Below, in pieces: positions 8,423-16,989 of a stretch of DNA of 64,000 bases. This DNA is from Acidobacteriaceae bacterium. GTDB lineage: Bacteria > Acidobacteriota > Terriglobia > Terriglobales > Acidobacteriaceae. The position numbers and the translations under genes were made by a program. The DNA lies in NCBI GenBank assembly GCA_035944135.1, contig DASZBM010000002.1, positions 930,001 through 994,000 on the forward strand. Reading direction: 5' to 3'. The notes below the pieces were generated by a model. The model was not told the DNA's origin. It ran no database searches and was given only the letters and a program-made list of their open reading frames with translations. Within the stretch, counting starts at the first letter, position 1. Each line of letters opens with the position of its first letter.

Positions 8423-10546
8423 ATGGATCTCCAGCAGAAAATTCGCACCCTGCCCACCGGCCCCGGCTGCTACCTCTACAAGAACGCCGAGGGCGAGGTC
8501 ATCTACGTCGGCAAGGCGAAGAACCTTCGCGCCCGCGTGCGCAGCTACTTCCTCGCCGCCTCGCAGGCCAACGCAAAGACCGGATCGCTGATGCGCGAGG
8601 CCGTCGATCTTGAATACATCACTGTCGCCAACGAGCACGAAGCGCTGGCGCTCGAAAACAACCTCATCAAGCAGCGCAAGCCGCGCTTCAACATCCTGCT
8701 GCGCGACGACAAGACCTACCCTTACATCAAGCTCACGCTCGCCGATCGCCATCCTAAGGTCTTCGTCACACGCCGCCTGCGCAAAGATGGCTCCGCCTAC
8801 TTCGGCCCGTACTTTCCCGGCAATCTCGCGCATCGCCTGGTCGACGTCATCCACCGCAGCTTCCTCATCCCAAGCTGCAAGGTCGACCTCAACCGCTACC
8901 ACCCGCGCCCATGCCTGCAGTACTACATCAAGCGCTGCCTCGGACCGTGTGTGGACGGACTCATCTCGACCGATGACTACCGCCAGGTCATCCGCGACGT
9001 GCAGCTTTTCCTCGACGGCAAATCCGACGAACTCGAGCGCCGCCTTACCAAACGCATGGAATCAGCTGCCGAGAACATGCAGTTCGAGCTCGCCGCGCGT
9101 CTACGCGACCAGCTCGTCACCGTGCACCAGGCTGGCGAGCGCCAGCGCATCGCCTCCGCTGACTCCTCCGACGACGCCGACGTCTTCGGCTTCCACTTCG
9201 AAAGCGACATGCTCGCCGTGAATCTCTTCCACATGCGCGGCGGCAAGATCGTCGACCGCCGCGACATGTTCTGGGAGGACCTGCCGGAGTTCGAGTACGA
9301 CACGGTCGCATCAATCAGCGAAGAAGACGCGGACGCAACGGATCTCGTCAACGAGCCGCACCTCGAACCCAACCCGAACTACCCCGCACCCGAAGTCTTC
9401 GCGGACTCCGAAGAGTCCGATCAGCACTCCATCCTCGCGTCGCCATTCGAGTCGGATATCCCCTCCGGCGAAGTTGTCTCCGCCAGCTGCGCAATCCCCG
9501 AACTCGCGTCTCGAACCGCAACCCCGGCCGCCACCAGTTTCTCACCGTCCGCATTCTTCTCCGCGCTTCTGAAACAGATCTACCTCGATCAGGCTTACAT
9601 TCCGCGCCACATTTACGTGCCCGTCGATTTCCCCGACCGCCAGCTGCTCGCCGACGCTCTACGCGAGCGCTCCGGACACAAGATCGAGATCGGCGTCCCG
9701 CAGCGCGGCGACAAACGCTCCCTCGTGGACCTCGTCTGCCAGAACGCGAAGCAGTCCTTCGACCAGCGCTTCCGCGTCCTGCAACCCTCCATCAAGGCCA
9801 TGCAGGAATCCCTGCAGGACGCGCTGACGCTCGCCGAGCCGCCCGCGCGCATCGAGTGCTTCGACATCTCCCACATTCAGGGCGCCGAGACCGTTGCCTC
9901 GCTCGTGGTGTGGGAAAAGGGCGCGATGAAGAAATCCGACTACCGCAAATTCAAGGTGAACAGCGTCGCGGGCGTCGATGACTTCGCCTCCATGCGCGAG
10001 GTCGTTCTCCGTCGCTATTCGAAGTTCGCGAACGGCGCAACGCCGACCGGCAAAGACTCTACCCTTCCCTCGCTGGTGCTCATCGACGGTGGCCTCGGCC
10101 AGCTCCACGCAGCCGCATCCGCGCTCGAAGAACTCGGTCTAACCACTCAACCACTAGCGTCAATCGCCAAGCGCGAAGAGATCATCTATGTCCACGGCCA
10201 GGAAGATGAGCCCGTTGTCCTTGATCGCCGCTCGCCTGTCCTGCACGTCATTCAAAAGATTCGCGATGAATCCCACCGCTTCGCCATTACCTACCACCGC
10301 AAGCGCCGCGAGATGCGCGACCGCGTCAGCGAGCTCGACGAGATCCCGGGCGTAGGTCCCACCACACGCCAACGCCTCCTCACCCACTTCGGCTCCGTCC
10401 GCGCCCTCCGCCAGGCCGCGGAGAAGAACCCCGACGCCCTTCTCGCTGTCACCAACAAAGCCACGGCCGAGAAGATCAAGCGCTTCTTCGCTGGCGAATC
10501 GGAAGCTCCCGCCGGCAACAGCGCGCTGGTCCAGATCGAACCCTAA
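8423..10546 (+). CDS. uvrC: Excinuclease ABC subunit C
   Basis: UvrC makes both incisions in nucleotide excision repair with UvrB. Domains in order: GIY-YIG nuclease (GCYLYKNAEGEVIYVGKAKN, residues 15-34), UVR helical hairpin for UvrB binding (around 205-240), RNase H-like endonuclease domain (IECFDISHIQG ... LVLIDGGLGQL) and a C-terminal helix-hairpin-helix (LDEIPGVGPTTRQRLL). At 707 residues it is about 100 longer than the E. coli protein. The excess is an acidic, Pro/Ser-rich insertion of roughly 90 residues (about 285-375) between the UVR and catalytic halves. Its stop codon overlaps by 4 bases the stop of the convergent peptidase gene. Confidence 0.96.
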   Translation: MDLQQKIRTLPTGPGCYLYKNAEGEVIYVGKAKNLRARVRSYFLAASQANAKTGSLMREAVDLEYITVANEHEALALENNLIKQRKPRFNILLRDDKTYPYIKLTLADRHPKVFVTRRLRKDGSAYFGPYFPGNLAHRLVDVIHRSFLIPSCKVDLNRYHPRPCLQYYIKRCLGPCVDGLISTDDYRQVIRDVQLFLDGKSDELERRLTKRMESAAENMQFELAARLRDQLVTVHQAGERQRIASADSSDDADVFGFHFESDMLAVNLFHMRGGKIVDRRDMFWEDLPEFEYDTVASISEEDADATDLVNEPHLEPNPNYPAPEVFADSEESDQHSILASPFESDIPSGEVVSASCAIPELASRTATPAATSFSPSAFFSALLKQIYLDQAYIPRHIYVPVDFPDRQLLADALRERSGHKIEIGVPQRGDKRSLVDLVCQNAKQSFDQRFRVLQPSIKAMQESLQDALTLAEPPARIECFDISHIQGAETVASLVVWEKGAMKKSDYRKFKVNSVAGVDDFASMREVVLRRYSKFANGATPTGKDSTLPSLVLIDGGLGQLHAAASALEELGLTTQPLASIAKREEIIYVHGQEDEPVVLDRRSPVLHVIQKIRDESHRFAITYHRKRREMRDRVSELDEIPGVGPTTRQRLLTHFGSVRALRQAAEKNPDALLAVTNKATAEKIKRFFAGESEAPAGNSALVQIEP

Positions 10547-11424
10547 TCCGGCTGGCTGCCTCCGAAGGTATTGCAGGCGCTGGGATCGCCGCTGTCGAAT
10601 CCACGCTTGAACCACATGTCTCGTTGCTGGCTTGATCCGTGGGTCCACGTCTCAGGACTCACCGCGCGTCCAGCCATCTTCTGCAGATGATCGTCGCCCA
10701 CGGCCGCAGCCGCACTCAGCGCCGCATCCTCATCGCCCGCCTGCACAATCCCGCGCTCCTGCGCCGAGTGCCCCCACACGCCCGCATAGCAATCCGCCTG
10801 CAGCTCGGTGTCTACAGAAAGGTGCAGCCGCTGCGAAGGCTCCTGCTGATCCAGCTGCTGGACCTTCTGCTCCGTACCGATCAGGTTCTGGACATGGTGC
10901 CCCAGCTCATGCGCGATCACGTACGCCTGCGCGAAGTCGGCGGTACTTCCGCCGAACTTCCTTAGCTCATCCCAAAAGTCCAGATCGATATAGACCTTCT
11001 GATCGTTGGGACAGTAGAAAGGCCCTGTCGCGGCCTGCGCCGTCCCGCACCCGGAGTAGGTTGCTCCGCGGAACAGCACCAGCTTGGCGTGTCTGTACGG
11101 CGGCCAGCCCTTCTGCTGGAAGATTTGTGTCCATGTCTTCTGCACGTCGTCCAGCGTGAACGAGATTAGGTGCGCGTCGCGGTCCTCGGCAGCACTCTGC
11201 TGCACCGGCTCGCCAGGCGTCTGTTGCTGAACTTGTTGTGTCGGGGCTCCGCTTCCGAAGAACGCGCCCAGGAAGTTGTGCCCGGTAATCAGGCTGATGA
11301 CAAGCAGCACAAGGAAGCCAACGATCCCGAGCCCACCACCGCCGCCGATGCCAAAGCCGCCACCGCCAGAATCGCCTCTGCGATCCTCGATGTCGCTGCT
11401 CATTCCGCCTGATTGCCAATCCAT
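10543..11424 (-). CDS. YpfJ/KPN_02809-family neutral zinc metallopeptidase
   Basis: A 293-residue predicted membrane-anchored metallopeptidase. The N-terminus (MDWQSGGMSSDIEDRRG) matches the family start, followed by a Gly-rich stretch and one membrane helix (LGIVGFLVLLVISLITG). The zinc motif HELGHHVQ is present in AYVIAHELGHHVQNLIG, and a downstream region (LQADCYAGVWGH) provides the third ligand pattern ExxAD-like. Four conserved Cys (YSGCGTAQA, FYCPND, ADCYAG, SACNTFGG) may form disulfides. ATG 11424 has GGAGG nine bases upstream; an in-frame start ten codons earlier lacks family support. Physiological substrate unknown. Confidence 0.9.
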   Translation of the reverse strand: MDWQSGGMSSDIEDRRGDSGGGGFGIGGGGGLGIVGFLVLLVISLITGHNFLGAFFGSGAPTQQVQQQTPGEPVQQSAAEDRDAHLISFTLDDVQKTWTQIFQQKGWPPYRHAKLVLFRGATYSGCGTAQAATGPFYCPNDQKVYIDLDFWDELRKFGGSTADFAQAYVIAHELGHHVQNLIGTEQKVQQLDQQEPSQRLHLSVDTELQADCYAGVWGHSAQERGIVQAGDEDAALSAAAAVGDDHLQKMAGRAVSPETWTHGSSQQRDMWFKRGFDSGDPSACNTFGGSQPD

Positions 11425-11506
11425 ACGTACACGCCTCCCTGTCCTAGGATGCACGACAGGTATGGGGCCTCACAGCGTCGAAAAAGCGTCGGGCTACCTG
11501 GGCTTT

Positions 11507-11593
11507 TTAGGTCAGGGCGATGCTTCCGACGGCGGCAACAATGATGGCAACGACCATCAGCACGAACCAACCGATTTTGCTACGCGAAATCAC
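11507..11593 (-). CDS. Possible small single-helix membrane protein
   Basis: A short reverse-strand frame between lepB and the zinc peptidase gene encodes about 28 residues from GTG 11593, or 39 from TTG 11626. It starts with ISRSKIGWF followed by a hydrophobic helix VLMVVAIIVAAVGSIALT and a stop. GGAG lies seven bases before GTG. The composition is that of a single-pass micropeptide and the gene would be in the lepB direction, but there is no homology evidence. Confidence 0.3.
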   Translation of the reverse strand: MISRSKIGWFVLMVVAIIVAAVGSIALT

Positions 11594-11718
11594 GAAGAGA
11601 CTCCAGTGGAAAACTTGCCTTCTCAACTGCCTCTTCGTTGTATTCCCTACACCAAGGTCACGGTACTCCCCATTGGCGACATCCCGTTCCCTACCCGTGT
11701 CATGCCCTTTGGGTGTTA

Positions 11719-12369
11719 CTAATGGACCACGCCCGCCTGATCCATCGGCCAGTACACAAATGCAGCACGGCCATAGATTAAATCGCGTGAAACCGGCCCA
11801 AAGTCGCGGCTGTCGCTCGAAATCGACCTGTGGTCCCCCATCACAAAGTACTCACCTTCGGGTAATACCATTTCCGGCTGAGAGCGGTCGTCCCTGTACC
11901 ACACGGGCACATAGCGCTCCTTCAGCTGCTTGCCGTTCACATACACCACGCCGTGATCAATCCGGAGATCATCGCCCGGAAGCGCGATAACGCGCTTGAT
12001 ATAGCTCTTCGTCTGGTCATGCGGATACCGGAAGACCACCACATCGCCCCGGTGGATCTCACCAATCCGGTACGCAAATTTGTTGATGAACAACCGGTCC
12101 TGGTCTTCAAGCTGCGGAAGCATGCTCGTGCCTTCCACTCGCACCGGCTGGTACAGGAACAGGATGATAAACACCGAAACCAGGACGGAGATGATCAGGT
12201 CTCTCGTCCACGGCCGCCATCCATTCTCCGGGCGACGACGCCGTCCACGCACACTCTGGGTCGGCAGCGACACCTCCTCCGGAGTCACACGCCTCTCATT
12301 GAGATCAGTGATCTCGTCTTGCATCTTCCTGTCAATCTCCAGCCGCCGCTGATGGCGCTGCGCAGCCAC
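11719..12369 (-). CDS. lepB: Signal peptidase I
   Basis: Removes signal peptides from secreted proteins at the outer face of the inner membrane. The 216-residue protein has a basic N-terminus, one membrane helix (DLIISVLVSVFIILFLY) and the Ser/Lys dyad: Ser82 in VEGTSMLPQL and Lys125 in SYIKRVIALPGD. The C-terminal box GDHRSISSDSRDFGPVSRDLIYGRA is also present. The start is GTG 12369; an ATG at 12324 is an alternative. It is shorter than the E. coli enzyme, as in many bacteria with a single N-terminal anchor. The many secreted proteins in this window are its likely clients. Confidence 0.95.
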   Translation of the reverse strand: MAAQRHQRRLEIDRKMQDEITDLNERRVTPEEVSLPTQSVRGRRRRPENGWRPWTRDLIISVLVSVFIILFLYQPVRVEGTSMLPQLEDQDRLFINKFAYRIGEIHRGDVVVFRYPHDQTKSYIKRVIALPGDDLRIDHGVVYVNGKQLKERYVPVWYRDDRSQPEMVLPEGEYFVMGDHRSISSDSRDFGPVSRDLIYGRAAFVYWPMDQAGVVH

Positions 12370-12428
12370 ACTCTAGTTTAGACGTACTTTTCCCGCTTTC
12401 GCCTCAAATCGGCCCTGTCGCACACTCG

Positions 12429-13451
12429 CTAGTGCCCTTCCGGCAGCCCCAGGCCCGGAACCATCCCCTTCGCATCCAGCCCATCCGGCGACCACGCATC
12501 CACAATCGTCTTCGCCAGCTTCGCAATCAGCATCTCCGCTGAGTTATCCACCGTCCAGCTGTGGTCCTCGTTGTCCCACGTAAAGATCGAGATCACCATC
12601 GGCCCGCTCTTTCCCGCCACCAGAGCCACATCGTTCCGCACCGCATTCAGCGACCCGGTCTTGCTCGCCACCGTCTGGTCTCCGCCGTTTGGCAGATATC
12701 GCGGGATGGTCTCGCGGTAGAACTGGTCCTTCAGCATCGTTAGCGCGACGTCGCACACCGCCTTGTCCTTGTCGTCCATCGGAGCCCAATTCGCCAATCC
12801 AGTCGTCTGTCCGCTAGCCGACGCATCGGTCCTCCTCAGATGACACTCCCCAATCTGCTCCAGCAGCTCCGCCATCTCCCGCGCCGTCGTCTTCCCCAGC
12901 CCGAACTTCGCATAGTCCGCCGGCAGCGGTCCCGTCGCCGGCTTCATCACCTTCTTGTACAGGTGCGTGTTCTTCAGCCCCAGCGACTCCACCCGCGCAT
13001 TTACCGCATCCACGCCAAATCGGTCGATCGCCAGATTTGTCGCCGTGTTGTCACTCACAATCACCATCATCGTCAGCACATCCTTCAGCGTGACAGTCAG
13101 CGGCGTATCGAAGAAGTGCAACATCCCCGAACCGTCCACCGCCTCGCCGGGCTTCAGCGTGAGCTTCTCGTCCCAGCTGGCCTTGCCTTCGCGCACATCC
13201 ACCATCGCGTTGTAGAGAATCGCCAGCTTGATCACGCTGGCCGTCTGCACGGGCTCGTCCGCGTCAATCGCGATCTCACGGCTCGTGTTCAGCTGCCGCG
13301 CATAGACCGCGACCTTGCCATGATGCGCCTTGATCAAATCTCCCAGCGCGCTGTTCAGGCCGTCATCGCCGCTCTGCTGCGTCCACGCCGAGCCCACGCC
13401 CACCAAAATCATCGCCACCAAACCTGCCAGACAGCCCCGCCGTCTCTTCAT
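12429..13451 (-). CDS. Secreted serine hydrolase with class A beta-lactamase fold, lacking the usual omega-loop Glu
   Basis: A 340-residue exported protein with signal peptide (MKRRRGCLAGLVAMILVGVGSAWTQ). It has the three serine-hydrolase motifs in order: SVIK with Ser72 and Lys75, SDN at 133-135, and KTG at 264-266. The stretch GKTTAREMAELLEQI corresponds to the DTTTP..MA..L region after the omega loop. The omega loop itself (about 170-185, KPATGPLPADYAKFG) has no ExxLN motif. By ungapped count the position of the deacylating Glu166 is a Gly. It may be a slow-turnover penicillin-binding protein or D,D-peptidase rather than an efficient beta-lactamase. Single gene, divergent from murQ. Confidence 0.85.
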   Translation of the reverse strand: MKRRRGCLAGLVAMILVGVGSAWTQQSGDDGLNSALGDLIKAHHGKVAVYARQLNTSREIAIDADEPVQTASVIKLAILYNAMVDVREGKASWDEKLTLKPGEAVDGSGMLHFFDTPLTVTLKDVLTMMVIVSDNTATNLAIDRFGVDAVNARVESLGLKNTHLYKKVMKPATGPLPADYAKFGLGKTTAREMAELLEQIGECHLRRTDASASGQTTGLANWAPMDDKDKAVCDVALTMLKDQFYRETIPRYLPNGGDQTVASKTGSLNAVRNDVALVAGKSGPMVISIFTWDNEDHSWTVDNSAEMLIAKLAKTIVDAWSPDGLDAKGMVPGLGLPEGH

Positions 13452-13577
13452 CCCTGTGTGCGCCTCCGCTACATAACATCTCCCGAGCAGAGTACATCGA
13501 ACCTTGCCGTATCCCGTCCAAAGTGTTTGCGTTCACCCTATGCGGTTTTGATTTAGAATGAGCAGTAACGGAATCCT

Positions 13578-14546
13578 ATGGCAACGTTAACCATGCCGTC
13601 CCCGACTTCCACTGAGAAGTCGTTTTCATACCCCCTGAGCGACCTGCAAAGCCTTACCACTGAGCTCCCGAATGAAGCTTCCGTTGGCCTGGATACCAAG
13701 TCAGCCATCGAGATCGCCCGCATCATCGCTCACGAGGACGCAAAGGTCGCCGCAGCCGTCAAGAAGGCGCTCCCCGAGATCGCCATGGTCATCGACACCG
13801 TCGCCCGTTCCCTCCGCGACGGCGGCCGCCTGATCTACGTCGGTGCCGGCTCCTCAGGCCGCATCGCTGCCCTGGACGCCTCCGAGTGCCCGCCCACCTT
13901 CTCCACCGCCCCGCAGCAGGTGCAGTACATCATGGCTGGCGGACCCAAAGCCCTCGCCTCCGCCTCCGACGTCAACGAAGATTCCCCCGAACTCGGCCAG
14001 CGTGACATCGCCCGCCGCCGCCCCACACGCAAAGACATCGTGATTGGCGTCTCGGCCTCGGGCCGCACGCCCTACGTGATCGGCGCCGTCGACTACGCCC
14101 GCGCGCGCGGAGCCAAGACCGCCGCCGTCACCTGCAATCCCAACTCCGAGCTCGCCCAGGTCGCCGATATCACCATCTGCGCCGAGGTCGGCCCCGAGGT
14201 CATCTCCGGCTCCACGCGCATGAAGGCTTCCACCGCGCAGAAGATGATCCTCAACATGATCACCACAGGCGCCATGACGCGGCTCGGCTACGTCTACGAC
14301 AACCTGATGGTGAACGTGCACATGAAGAACGCCAAGCTTGTCGAGCGCGGCATCGGCGTCCTCATGAAGCTCTGCAACATCGACCGCGAGACCGCCATCC
14401 GCACCATCAAGGCCGCCGGCAAATCCATCCCTATCGCGGTCGTCATGCTGAAGGCCAACGTCGACAAGATGGAAGCCGTCCGCCGCCTCCAGAAATCCGA
14501 CGGCAACGTCCGCCTCGCCATCGACGACTCCCGCCTCGAACTCTAG
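13578..14546 (+). CDS. murQ: N-acetylmuramic acid 6-phosphate etherase
   Basis: MurQ cleaves the lactyl ether of MurNAc-6-phosphate to GlcNAc-6-phosphate and D-lactate in cell-wall recycling. The 322-residue protein (E. coli 298) has the double sugar-isomerase (SIS) signature: YVGAGSSGRIAALDASECPPTF, IGVSASGRTPYV and VISGSTRMKASTAQKMILN, the last being diagnostic for this family. The first 20 residues are a non-conserved extension, and a later start is possible. Monocistronic, facing away from the beta-lactamase-fold gene; both act on peptidoglycan or its fragments. It is followed by tandem repeats and strong hairpins. Confidence 0.95.
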   Translation: MATLTMPSPTSTEKSFSYPLSDLQSLTTELPNEASVGLDTKSAIEIARIIAHEDAKVAAAVKKALPEIAMVIDTVARSLRDGGRLIYVGAGSSGRIAALDASECPPTFSTAPQQVQYIMAGGPKALASASDVNEDSPELGQRDIARRRPTRKDIVIGVSASGRTPYVIGAVDYARARGAKTAAVTCNPNSELAQVADITICAEVGPEVISGSTRMKASTAQKMILNMITTGAMTRLGYVYDNLMVNVHMKNAKLVERGIGVLMKLCNIDRETAIRTIKAAGKSIPIAVVMLKANVDKMEAVRRLQKSDGNVRLAIDDSRLEL

Positions 14547-14555
14547 TACCCCAAC

Positions 14556-14632
14556 GAAATCCGCGTGCCACCCGCAAATCCTGCGGCCTACCCGGAAATC
14601 CGTGCCCACCCGTCAATCCGGGTGGCCTACCC
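14556..14632. repeat. Four degenerate tandem repeats of 18-21 bp
   Basis: Directly after the murQ stop, four units follow head to tail: 14556-14573, 14574-14593, 14594-14611 and 14612-14632. Each has the form (g)NNaatcc-(g/t)-cg(t)gcc-(t)-accc. The phrase GGGTGGCCTACCC at the end resembles the GGGTGGCC repeats near 51.85 kb, suggesting one family of intergenic elements. Confidence 0.6.
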
Positions 14633-14677
14633 TTTCGCCGCGCGAAAGGGTGGGGTGTCGCGCGTTAAGACGCGCGA
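14629..14677. terminator. Two adjacent strong hairpins after murQ
   Basis: First hairpin: ACCCTTTCGC (14629-14638) pairs perfectly with GCGAAAGGGT (14642-14651) over a 3-base loop. Second hairpin: TCGCGCGT (14658-14665) pairs with ACGCGCGA (14670-14677) over TAAG. They sit between murQ and the next rightward gene and probably act in termination or mRNA stabilisation. A modest T-rich stretch (TGTCTTTTG) follows. Confidence 0.5.
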
Positions 14678-14735
14678 TGTCTTTTGTACCGGGTAATACT
14701 GCCGAGCGACGGCTAAGATAGACACGCCCACAAAC

Positions 14736-15269
14736 ATGCCTGTTCCTACAAGCCATCGCGACAATCTATCCCCGCGAACCGGCCACTCTCTCCTGCGCTC
14801 CATCCGCATCTGGCTCGCCGTCGTTATCCTCGGCCTCTTCCTCAGCGGCATCACAGCCTTCCCTCTCCAGCACGAGCTCGACGTCGTCGTCCGCATCGCC
14901 ACACACTTCCAGCTCGCCGACCACGCGCCTCCACTCAACGCCTGGTTCCTCCGCGTCGACCACGCCCTGGCCGACACCAACGCCCGCTACCCATTTCTCG
15001 CCTACGGCACCGACTGGCTCGCCTTCGCCCACATCGTCATCGCGATCGTCTTCGTCGGTCCCTATCTCGACCCGGTCCGCAATAAATGGATCGTCACCTG
15101 GGGCCTCATCAACAGCGTCGGCGTCTTCTTCCTCGCACTAATTGCCGGTCCGATCCGCGGCATCCCGCCCTACTGGCGGCTCATCGACTGCAGCTTCGGC
15201 GTGGTCTGCGGAGCCATCCTGCTCAAGGTTCACTCGGACATCCGGCGGCTCGAAGCATCTCGAGCCTGA
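14736..15269 (+). CDS. Integral membrane protein of unknown function
   Basis: A 177-residue protein with four predicted membrane helices: roughly 25-45 (IWLAVVILGLFLSGITAF), 92-112 (WLAFAHIVIAIVFVGPYL), 121-140 (WGLINSVGVFFLALIAG) and 150-167 (CSFGVVCGAILLKV). Polar segments include LQHELDVVVRIATHFQLADHAP and a PIRGIPPYWRLIDCSFG motif. Conserved-looking His and Trp at helix ends could hint at a redox or heme context, but nothing specific is recognised. It ends 3 bp before the convergent META-domain gene. Confidence 0.7.
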   Translation: MPVPTSHRDNLSPRTGHSLLRSIRIWLAVVILGLFLSGITAFPLQHELDVVVRIATHFQLADHAPPLNAWFLRVDHALADTNARYPFLAYGTDWLAFAHIVIAIVFVGPYLDPVRNKWIVTWGLINSVGVFFLALIAGPIRGIPPYWRLIDCSFGVVCGAILLKVHSDIRRLEASRA

Positions 15270-15272
15270 CCT

Positions 15273-15710
15273 CTACTGAGCCGCTGCCGCCGTAAACCTC
15301 GCCAGGTCGTGTCCGCTGTCGTCCTGCAACTCCAGTTCCCCGTCCGAGATCTTCCACTGCCGCACCTTCTCCAGCGCGTCAACCAGCTTGTCCTCCGTGT
15401 CTGATCCACCCGCACACGCCATCATTGTGCGCGCCGCCCCCTTGAATCGCAGGTGCACTCCGTCCAGTTCATACGGTCCGAGCAGGTTGTTGCACCCGCC
15501 CGATCCCGACATTCTGTGGGTGACCGGATTCAGCATGATGAAGGCCGTCCGCGGCGACGTGTGCTCAACGCTGCTACCTTCCACCCAGGTCAGCTTCCAC
15601 TGCGTTCGCTCGAGCGGCGCAGCCTGCTTTAGCTCCTGTGCATGAACGACGCCCGCCAGCGCCAATGCGAGCCCCGCCTGCACCGCCAGACCCGGAATTT
15701 TTGTCCGCAT
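15273..15710 (-). CDS. Secreted META-domain (HslJ-like) protein
   Basis: A 145-residue exported protein. ATG 15710 has GGAGG five bases upstream and gives a signal peptide ending VVHAQE. The mature part is one META domain: LERTQWKLTWVEG, SGSGGCNNLLGPYELDGVHLRF and TMMACAGGSDTEDKLVDAL are the typical strand and Cys motifs. META proteins such as E. coli HslJ are linked to heat and novobiocin tolerance; the role here is unknown. It diverges from the coiled-coil protein gene at 15830. Confidence 0.85.
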   Translation of the reverse strand: MRTKIPGLAVQAGLALALAGVVHAQELKQAAPLERTQWKLTWVEGSSVEHTSPRTAFIMLNPVTHRMSGSGGCNNLLGPYELDGVHLRFKGAARTMMACAGGSDTEDKLVDALEKVRQWKISDGELELQDDSGHDLARFTAAAAQ

Positions 15711-15829
15711 ATCAGCCTCCCCACGGCGTAATCTCAATGTCTACTCCGGGCACATGGGCTCCTCGTGATCGGCCAGAACCTGCAGCAGGTTCGCCATCCT
15801 TCACACCTTCGTCTGAGGAGGTTCGCTCG

Positions 15830-16909
15830 ATGCAGTCCACCAAAACCACGCTCACTCTTTCGACGGCTGGACTCCTCTTCTGTCTCGCCTGCAACTCTCC
15901 CGTCGTGTCCACGTTCGCCTCGGACGGCCCGGCCATGACGACCGATGCTCCCGCGGCCCAGGCATGGACACAGTTCACCGACCCCAACGAGCACGCCTTC
16001 ACCGTGGACGTGCCTAGCGGCTGGACCGTGCGCGGCGGCCTCTTCCGCTTCGGCTACTCCGACGAACGGGTCATGGTCGACATGCGCTCGCCGGACGGCC
16101 ATATCAACATCCGTCTCGGCGACGTCTCCCTTCCCAACTACGCCCTGCCGACGCCTCCCTACCATACCCGTGAAGGTGAGGTGTACGATCTCGGCGCCCA
16201 GGCCCACCTGGTCGTCGCCCGCTATCGCACCGGGCCCGAGTTCGCCGTCCTCTACGCTCCGTCACGCTTCAGTGCGGTCTGCCACAACCCGCAGTCGGAC
16301 ACATCTTTCCCAGAACTGTCCATCCCGGATGCGGTGCCCATCCCCGCGAGCGCGCAAGCCTCCAGCGGCCAGATCGTCTATCGCTGCCAGGGCGCGGACG
16401 GCCCGCTCGTTGCTTTCGCGTATACCAAAACCGTCCTAACCGGCTCCATCTGGCAGGCCAGCAGCGTCGCCAGCTTCTCCGCCCCACCGGACAAAGCAGC
16501 CGAGGCCCGCAACCTGCTGGTCCATTCCGCGCAATCCTTCCGGCTGAGCCCTCAGTGGATCGACTATCAAAAGCACATGGACGAAGAAGGCATGCAGTAC
16601 CAGCGGCAGCGCCAGCAAGGCCGGATGGTCGCGCTGCAACAGCAGGTCCAGCAGTTCGAAGCCAAAATGCGCGCCATGCAGGACCAGGTGAACTCCTTCG
16701 AAGCCCACCAGGCCGCCCAGGCAAAACAAGTCGAGGGCTTTACTGACGTCCTGAACGGCGTCACACCCACCACCAACCCGCTCACCGGCGAAACCCGCAA
16801 GGTCTGGACCGGAACGCAGGACAACTACTGGGTCAACGGCGTCGGCCAGGTCGTCAACTCACACGATGCCCCCGCGCCCGGGTACACCCACCTCGATACC
16901 CCGCATTAG
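15830..16909 (+). CDS. Exported protein with C-terminal coiled coil, unknown function
   Basis: About 359 residues. The start at ATG 15830 has GAGGAGG upstream, and the N-terminus MQSTKTTLTLSTAGLLFCLACNSP is a signal sequence. A lipobox-like CLAC could make it a lipoprotein, but the -3 residue is unusual. Residues 35-230 form a beta-rich globular domain (WTQFTDPNEHAFTVDVPSGW ... VDMRSPDGHINIRLGD), similar in style to PsbP/MOG1-like secreted folds. Residues 240-305 are a Gln-rich coiled coil (QRQQGRMVALQQQVQQFEAK...). The C-terminus carries GETRKVWTGTQDNYWVNGVG. I recognise no named family. Confidence 0.7.
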   Translation: MQSTKTTLTLSTAGLLFCLACNSPVVSTFASDGPAMTTDAPAAQAWTQFTDPNEHAFTVDVPSGWTVRGGLFRFGYSDERVMVDMRSPDGHINIRLGDVSLPNYALPTPPYHTREGEVYDLGAQAHLVVARYRTGPEFAVLYAPSRFSAVCHNPQSDTSFPELSIPDAVPIPASAQASSGQIVYRCQGADGPLVAFAYTKTVLTGSIWQASSVASFSAPPDKAAEARNLLVHSAQSFRLSPQWIDYQKHMDEEGMQYQRQRQQGRMVALQQQVQQFEAKMRAMQDQVNSFEAHQAAQAKQVEGFTDVLNGVTPTTNPLTGETRKVWTGTQDNYWVNGVGQVVNSHDAPAPGYTHLDTPH

Positions 16910-16989
16910 CCCGCCCGTCACTTGACAGAACGGCCCTCCAGGGACCGGCCCAAATCGGCCCTGTCCAGCGCTGCGCCAGCGGTCCATCG

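Noticed and set aside
8297-8902. Leftward 201-codon frame across the uvrC start
   Set aside because: It overlaps the GIY-YIG domain of uvrC on the other strand and lacks any recognisable feature.
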